This document shows positions 58,547 through 64,000 of a stretch of 64,000 nt of DNA, piece by piece (position 1 is the first letter of the stretch; each line of letters starts with the position of its first letter). The notes below the pieces were generated by a model, which did not search any database, was not told where the DNA came from, and saw only the letters and a list, made by a program, of their open reading frames with translations. Position numbers and translations under genes: made by a program. The DNA comes from Pseudomonadota bacterium. GTDB lineage: Bacteria; Desulfobacterota; Binatia; Binatales; Binataceae. The stretch spans positions 1-64,000 of the forward strand of contig JAJPIG010000004.1 in assembly GCA_021324855.1 (NCBI GenBank). The letters are read 5' to 3'.

Positions 58547-59182
58547 TCAGCTTCGGGGTTTGGCCGCTACAAATACGTAATGATATTTGAGCGGTGTTTT
58601 TTCACTCGCGCGGAGTCCTACCGCTTCTAGCCGTCGACGCCCTTCAGTGGGGCTGTAGACATGGTCGCGGGGAGGTCCCACAGGCCGGGCGACTTCGGAG
58701 TTCCAGTCGACGACCAACGCCGAACCGCCCGGCTTGAGCATCGCGGCCAAATCCTTTAGAGCCTCGTCGCCCAGCTCGTGGAGCACGTTGATTGCCAGGA
58801 TGCGCTCCGCGCTCGCCTCAAGCGCCATCTCTCCTGTAAGCGTCGGCTTGAGGTTGTGAAGTTCACGGATAGCCGGTTTGGCCTTGAGCATCTCAAGCAT
58901 CTGCGGTTGCTCGTCCAAAGCGATGACCTCGAGATCCGGTCGGCGGCGCGCGAGCTCGATTGCAAACGTGCCAGTGCCGGTCCCGAAATCGATTACCCGC
59001 GCGCTTGCCGGCGCCTCAAGCAACTCGATCAGCCGGTCGGGCGGGATGTAATCCAGACGAGCCGGATCGTCGAGCAATGCCGCCCGCGCCGGATCGAAGC
59101 GTTCAGGCTGACGCGCGCCGTGCCGATCTCCGTGGTGATGGCTATGCCGATGCTCGCTGTGGTCTTTCTGGGGATGACTCAT
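58547..59182 (-). CDS. Class I SAM-dependent methyltransferase with His-rich N-terminus
   Basis: MSHPQKDHSEHRHSHHHGDRHGARQPERFDPARAALLDDP; RVIDFGTGTGTFAIELARRRPDLEVIALDEQPQML. Confidence 0.92.
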   Translation of the reverse strand: MSHPQKDHSEHRHSHHHGDRHGARQPERFDPARAALLDDPARLDYIPPDRLIELLEAPASARVIDFGTGTGTFAIELARRRPDLEVIALDEQPQMLEMLKAKPAIRELHNLKPTLTGEMALEASAERILAINVLHELGDEALKDLAAMLKPGGSALVVDWNSEVARPVGPPRDHVYSPTEGRRRLEAVGLRASEKTPLKYHYVFVAAKPRS

Positions 59183-59199
59183 AACTAGTGTTATGCGGG

Positions 59200-60093
59200 T
59201 TAATCCTTTTCGATCGGCAGCGATTCATCTTTCGCCCACTCGCCCATCGAACCATCGTAAAGTGTGAGCCGATCGTGGCCGAGTTGATATAACAAAAACA
59301 AATCAATCGTCGCTGAAATTCCACCGCCGCAGTAACATATTACAGCTTTCGATTTTTCGATTCCGGCTGCGTCAAACCTTGCCCGTGCTTGAGTCGGAGG
59401 CACAAATGCTTTCGTTTTGGGATCGAGCAGAGTTCCTGCGGGTACGTTCACATTGCCCGGAACCCGGCCGGGACGACCGTAGCGACTGGGGGTCTTGCCA
59501 CTATGCAAATCCGGAGGCAATGCATTTACAATAACGGTGGCAGGATTTTTCAGCTCTGCCAGCACCTGATCCTTGGCCACGACCATACCTGGACGCGCGC
59601 GAGAGATAAATTTGGCCGGTGGATACTTGCACGGCTCGGTCGCAACTGGGCGTCCTTCGGCCTTCCACTTATCCCAACCTCCGTCCAAAACCGCCGCATC
59701 GTCGAAGCCAAACGCACGCAGCATCCACCACACTCGCGTCGCCCACATTATGCTTCCCGCACTGTAGAGAACGACTCGAGACGTTTCGCCCACACCATGA
59801 CGCGACATAGCGGCGGCGAAATGGTCTGCCGACGGCATCATGAACCGGAGCCTCGTACTGTTGTCCGAAAGCTCCCCCTGTATATCGAGGAACCCGGCGC
59901 CCGGAATATGTCCGGCATCATAGTCGGCTTTTCCGCTAACGATGAGATAGGGCAGATCGCTGCCCTGTTCGGCAGGCTTCAAGTGTGTCGTACAATCGAA
60001 TATACGCAGGTTAGGATCGCCGAGATGCGCCTGAAGCCAGTCGGTTTGCACGATGCTTTTGGGATCGCGATATTCGATATGTTCGTTTGCCAT
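59200..60093 (-). CDS. Two-domain rhodanese / thiosulfate (mercaptopyruvate-like) sulfurtransferase
   Basis: ADYDAGHIPGAGFLDIQGELSDNSTRLRFMMPSADHFAAAMSRHGV; catalytic loop ICYCGGGISATIDLFLLYQLG. Confidence 0.94.
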   Translation of the reverse strand: MANEHIEYRDPKSIVQTDWLQAHLGDPNLRIFDCTTHLKPAEQGSDLPYLIVSGKADYDAGHIPGAGFLDIQGELSDNSTRLRFMMPSADHFAAAMSRHGVGETSRVVLYSAGSIMWATRVWWMLRAFGFDDAAVLDGGWDKWKAEGRPVATEPCKYPPAKFISRARPGMVVAKDQVLAELKNPATVIVNALPPDLHSGKTPSRYGRPGRVPGNVNVPAGTLLDPKTKAFVPPTQARARFDAAGIEKSKAVICYCGGGISATIDLFLLYQLGHDRLTLYDGSMGEWAKDESLPIEKD

Positions 60094-60480
60094 GACCTGC
60101 TCCTAAACGATCGTCGACCGCCAGCCGAGGAGCGGGGTTGCACCTACAACGATTCTCCAAAAATCCAGTCTGAAGCGCTTTGCTGATGCGCGGTGGCCGC
60201 TCTCACATTGAGGCTTGAAATTGCTTTTCAAGTCAGACTACCAATGCCGCCACTCGGCCGACAAGCTGCTCGATTGTCGAAGAGAACGCTGTGCCGCAAG
60301 TCTCCGCGGGTCCCCGTGATCATCAAGAGAAAGACCGTGACAAACACATCAGAGCGAGTCACCGGACAGTTCCCGCATTCCGTGCCGCTCCAGATAAGGC
60401 AAACTCGGATTCACGTGAGCAGGAACAGCGGAACTAAATAGAGCGGGACGAGCAGGCAGCGCGGCGGCGGTAGCGAAGAT

Positions 60481-61347
60481 TTATTCCGCGTCGAGCGCCC
60501 TTACAGCGTCGGCGTCGAGTTCGAGTTCGAGCGCGCCCATGTTTTCCTCGAGGTGCGTGATCGATGACGTGCCCGGGATCGGCAGCATCACCGGGGAATG
60601 CTGCAGTAGCCAGGCGAGCGCAACCTGCGAAGGAGTCGCGTTGTGTTGCGACGCGATCTTCGTCAGGATCCCACGGCGTTTCGCGATCGAACCGGCCCCG
60701 AGAGGACACCAGGGAATGAAGCCGAGCCCGTCGCGCTCGCAGGCCGCAAGCACTCCTTCCGAGGAACGATCGGAGAGATTGTAGAGGTTCTGCACCGAAA
60801 CGATCGGCACGATCACACGAGCTCGTTTGAGTTGCGCGAGGCTCACGTTCGAGAGGCCGACATGGCGGATCTTGCCGGCGGCGCGAAGCTCGGCAAGCGC
60901 TCCGACTGAATCATCGAACGGCACCCGATCATCCGGGGTGTGCAATTGGTAAAGATCGATCCGATCGAGACGCAACCGGCGCATACTGCCCTCGCAGGCC
61001 TGCTTCAGATGAGATGGATGGCCGTCGGGTACCCATCGCCCGGGCGCCGGCCGTGTGTAGCCGCCCTTGGTTGCAATCACGAGATCGGACGGGTAGGGAT
61101 GCAGCGCCTCGGCGATCAACTGCTCCGAGATATCCGGTCCGTAAGAGTCGGCGGTATCAATGAGATTGACGCCGAGCGAGACCGCGCGGCGCAATAGCAG
61201 CTTGGCCTCAACCGCATCGCGCGGCGGACCCCAGACGCCGGGGCCCGTCACCCGCATCGCGCCGAACCCCAGCCGGTTAACGATCAAATCGCCGCCGATA
61301 CAGAAGGTCGGCGAGTAGGAAGGCAGGTTGCGCTTGTTAGAGGCCAC
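60481..61347 (-). CDS. Aldo/keto reductase
   Basis: VNRLGFGAMRVTGPGVWGPP, LIDTADSYGPDISEQLIAEAL, VIATKGGYTRP, LRLDRIDLYQLHTPD. Confidence 0.95.
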   Translation of the reverse strand: MASNKRNLPSYSPTFCIGGDLIVNRLGFGAMRVTGPGVWGPPRDAVEAKLLLRRAVSLGVNLIDTADSYGPDISEQLIAEALHPYPSDLVIATKGGYTRPAPGRWVPDGHPSHLKQACEGSMRRLRLDRIDLYQLHTPDDRVPFDDSVGALAELRAAGKIRHVGLSNVSLAQLKRARVIVPIVSVQNLYNLSDRSSEGVLAACERDGLGFIPWCPLGAGSIAKRRGILTKIASQHNATPSQVALAWLLQHSPVMLPIPGTSSITHLEENMGALELELDADAVRALDAE

Positions 61348-61628
61348 CGTGCGATTCCCGCGGGGCTCGACCAGTCATCCGGCAGCTCACCCTCGCGGTC
61401 AAATTAAAGGTGCATCTTCCAGAGTAAGAGCCCGTCTGAAATGTGACAAGCGGGGAAGGTGCTCGACCAGGAATTAGCGCTCACGTGCGTTGCTGCGGAA
61501 ACGTGTGCTGGATTGTCTATTTCAAGCCCACGACGGAAGGGGCGGCGCATAAAGCGCGTCCCGGATCGCCAGCCAAGAGACCGGCGCCCATCAGATCTTC
61601 TCGGTTCTTCCGACGCTCGGAGATCCAA

Positions 61629-62336
61629 CTAAAGCATCGCATCCCAGGCGCTGCGCTGCAGTTGCGCCCAGCATCGAGCTTCCAGCACGAAATCTTCGCG
61701 GTCGCGATCGGTTGGAGCCAATTCCAGAAGCAGTTCGTGGCCTTCTTCGGAATGTGCGCGGTCTTCTTCGACGTGGACGGAAAAGAATCGCAGCGCGTCG
61801 GGTTTCATCCCATAGTGTCGGGTCAGGCCATCGTAGAGTCTTTGGCACACGTTGGAAAAGATGCCTTCGCCGAGATATCCCGGAATTCCGCAGAAGCGGA
61901 TCTTTCTCGTCATCACAATCCAATATTCGGCGTTGAAGGCGCGCACTGCGGCCGGCGCCATCGAACGTTCGAGCTCCGAGCGCTGATGATTAAGTCCGCG
62001 CTCCCAGAATTCGAACAGCAGCTCGGCATGGCCCGCAGTATGGCTGTGGAGTCCAAGCGCCTCTTCAGCGAAAGCGTGCGCGAGCTTGACTGAAGCGGCA
62101 GGTTGAAGGGCGGCGAGATTAACGAAGCCGGTGGCGGTAAAGACATCGGCATCGCGCACCGTCATGTGGTAGTTGCAGATTGCGATCCGATCAAGCTGGG
62201 CTTTGTTCGCTTTGCCTTTTTCAACCAGTTCGACAATCGGCGATTGATGATAACCAAATTCGCTGCGAATTTTGTCCAACTCCCGCCAGAAGGATTGCAC
62301 ATCCATGATTGGCTCTCCGATACCCAGCAGATTCAT
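61629..62336 (-). CDS. TenA/PqqC-like iron-containing redox enzyme family protein
   Basis: Conserved His/Glu pattern (ICNYHMTVRDADVF, AHAFAEEALGLHSHTAGHAELLFEFWE, FFSVHVEEDRAHSEEGHELL); probable start at MDVQSFW. Confidence 0.82.
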   Translation of the reverse strand: MNLLGIGEPIMDVQSFWRELDKIRSEFGYHQSPIVELVEKGKANKAQLDRIAICNYHMTVRDADVFTATGFVNLAALQPAASVKLAHAFAEEALGLHSHTAGHAELLFEFWERGLNHQRSELERSMAPAAVRAFNAEYWIVMTRKIRFCGIPGYLGEGIFSNVCQRLYDGLTRHYGMKPDALRFFSVHVEEDRAHSEEGHELLLELAPTDRDREDFVLEARCWAQLQRSAWDAML

Positions 62337-62536
62337 CTTGGCGGAATTTTTATAGCTCAGAATTCATGCTCCTCGGTAACGCGGCGATATGCCTGGAACC
62401 AGTACGAAGCGCGAGATTCAGAAATCAGCGCCCCGCAGCATGGCGGAGCAGCTTTTCGATGCGGCGGGTCCGGATTTGCCGGCGGCAGGCTTTCCGGAAA
62501 GAGAATGAGCCGCCGCTGATGTTTCCCGGAACTTGA

Positions 62537-62568
62537 CGGGAGCGTCCATCGGGCGATGGACGCTCCCG
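62537..62568 (-). terminator. Perfect inverted repeat, probable terminator of the DUF1329 gene
   Basis: CGGGAGCGTCCATCG-GG-CGATGGACGCTCCCG, just downstream of minus-strand stop at 62576; no strong T-run. Confidence 0.55.
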
Positions 62569-62575
62569 CGCCGAA

Positions 62576-63949
62576 CTATTGCATGATCTGAGAGAGGCCG
62601 CGGACGCTCGAATAACGGCCGATGTCGGTGAAATCGTGGTCGTCGGCGTTCGCACAATCCTGGTTGACGAAGAAACCATGATGGCCGAAGTCGACGTGAG
62701 TGAGATGCGAGTTCTGCACGTCGATCATCACACCCCATCCGTTGTTCGACCAGACGGGACCCTCGCCTGGAACCACGACCACGCCACCTGGATCGTAATC
62801 GACTTTCCAGAGCCTTTGGTTCTCGTCATAGATATCGCCCCAGATCGAATCGTACATCTGCTTGTCGATATAGAGGCGTTTCTTGCCGTAGCAGTAGCCC
62901 TTGCTCTCCGACGGGATGCGGGTGACGTCGAGTACGAAGGAGTTCCGCACCTCCCATTTGCCGACTTCGGGCTTGGGATAAAAGATGGGCATGTAGAACG
63001 CGGAATCCTGCGACGAAAGATAGGGATCCGGTTTGATCATCTCCAGCACGCCGCGGTCGCCAACGTACCGGCCGTCAAAACGAGTGGGATTGCCATTGAA
63101 GGTCGAATGACGCGTGTCGTCGATCGCGAAATCCGAACCGAGCGCCGGACTGCATCGCGCGGCGCTCGACAGCCTGAGCGTGCGCCGAAGCGCCGGGATG
63201 AAGAGGAAGGTGTCTTCGGTGCGGGTCAGGTCATCGTAGTAGACGCTCAGCAGCGAGGTATAGCGCGCCTGTTCGGGTTTCTGGATCTGGAAGAACTGCG
63301 TGTTGTACATCCCCTCGCCCTTGGGATCGGTCGGCGTAACGCCGGCATCGCTGCGATGCGAGAAGATGCGGTTGACGAGCCACCATTGGTCGCCGGAGAT
63401 ATTGCCCAGGCGATCTTCGAATACGAAGCGCCCGTCGGCCGTGCATAACATCCACGGCACGTACGCGTACCAGGTGTCGATCAGCAGTTTCCATCCTTGC
63501 AGCGGCGGCTTCGGATCGGGAAACGGCAGGCCGGCGACGTAGCCGCTGATGGTGCGGCGGCCGTCGGGCAGGTTCACAATCTGAACCTGGCGGCTGTACT
63601 TCTCGGTCGCATCGATGAAGCTTTGCGGCGGATGATAATCGTGCGTTCGGTCTACGACCATTTGGAAATTCGATGGGAAGCGGAAATTGTAGGTGCCGGC
63701 GAACAGCGCCTGCATCCCGTCGGTCATGTAGTTCTTGTACTGCTGCCAGTTCTGCGGCGTGATGACGGTTCCTTCGGGAATCGGCTGCTCCATCGCCTCC
63801 GATTCCGCCGCGCGCGCGAGGCACGGAAGGAAAACCACTGCCACGACAAGCCCGAAAATCGGGACAAGTCGCCGTAGAGCGCTGCCTTGGAAATCCACTC
63901 GAATATTCTCCTCAAAGTAGAATTTTTCGCCCGCGGTTGGCAGGCCCAT
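62576..63949 (-). CDS. DUF1329 domain-containing outer-membrane-associated protein
   Basis: IPEGTVITPQNWQQYKNYMTDGMQALFAG...; FLFIPALRRTLRLSSAARCSPALGSDFAIDDTRHSTFNGNPTRFDGRYVGDRGVLEM. Confidence 0.88.
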   Translation of the reverse strand: MGLPTAGEKFYFEENIRVDFQGSALRRLVPIFGLVVAVVFLPCLARAAESEAMEQPIPEGTVITPQNWQQYKNYMTDGMQALFAGTYNFRFPSNFQMVVDRTHDYHPPQSFIDATEKYSRQVQIVNLPDGRRTISGYVAGLPFPDPKPPLQGWKLLIDTWYAYVPWMLCTADGRFVFEDRLGNISGDQWWLVNRIFSHRSDAGVTPTDPKGEGMYNTQFFQIQKPEQARYTSLLSVYYDDLTRTEDTFLFIPALRRTLRLSSAARCSPALGSDFAIDDTRHSTFNGNPTRFDGRYVGDRGVLEMIKPDPYLSSQDSAFYMPIFYPKPEVGKWEVRNSFVLDVTRIPSESKGYCYGKKRLYIDKQMYDSIWGDIYDENQRLWKVDYDPGGVVVVPGEGPVWSNNGWGVMIDVQNSHLTHVDFGHHGFFVNQDCANADDHDFTDIGRYSSVRGLSQIMQ

Positions 63950-64000
63950 GAGTTCGATGAGAATAACAGAGCAGGCACAGCGAACTAAGAGGTCATTTAA

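Noticed and set aside
62579-63448. 289-aa plus-strand ORF
   Set aside because: Antisense to the DUF1329 gene; shadow ORF without recognisable domains.

Overview
GC-rich bacterial chromosomal window with about 50 supportable protein genes, four clustered tRNAs, and no CRISPR array, rRNA or convincing mobile element. The gene content suggests an environmental catabolic lineage: four luciferase-like (LLM) flavin oxidoreductases, several alpha/beta hydrolases, a Rieske dioxygenase alpha/beta pair, a LigB-type and a VOC-type dioxygenase, an amidohydrolase, a CoA-transferase, and a DUF1329 protein. Taxonomy cannot be proven from the window. Main blocks: (1) a molybdate/tungstate-type ABC operon starting with a putative outer-membrane barrel gene and divergent from an HTH+PBP regulator; (2) an RND efflux pair; (3) a complete kdpFABC locus with a truncated KdpD (sensor+USP only), a separate HAMP/PAS histidine kinase and an NtrC-type sigma-54 response regulator (GAFTGA present) in place of KdpE; (4) a hydantoinase-B/acetone-carboxylase-gamma-like fusion next to an LLM/hydrolase cluster; (5) a three-gene PIN/DUF433 cassette; (6) secreted Thr/Pro-linker proteins; (7) a Rieske/RidA/gluconokinase/rhodanese/methyltransferase region. 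The strongest candidate for something under-described is the kdp locus. Upstream of kdpF I see a GG-N10-GC sigma-54-like element (22808-22823), an upstream perfect dyad with a repeated TTTGCATCG half-site (22726-22764), and an unlisted 27-codon membrane microprotein ORF overlapping the kdpF start (ATGA). Together these suggest sigma-54/enhancer control of potassium uptake. All family assignments come from reading motifs by eye; no searches were run.
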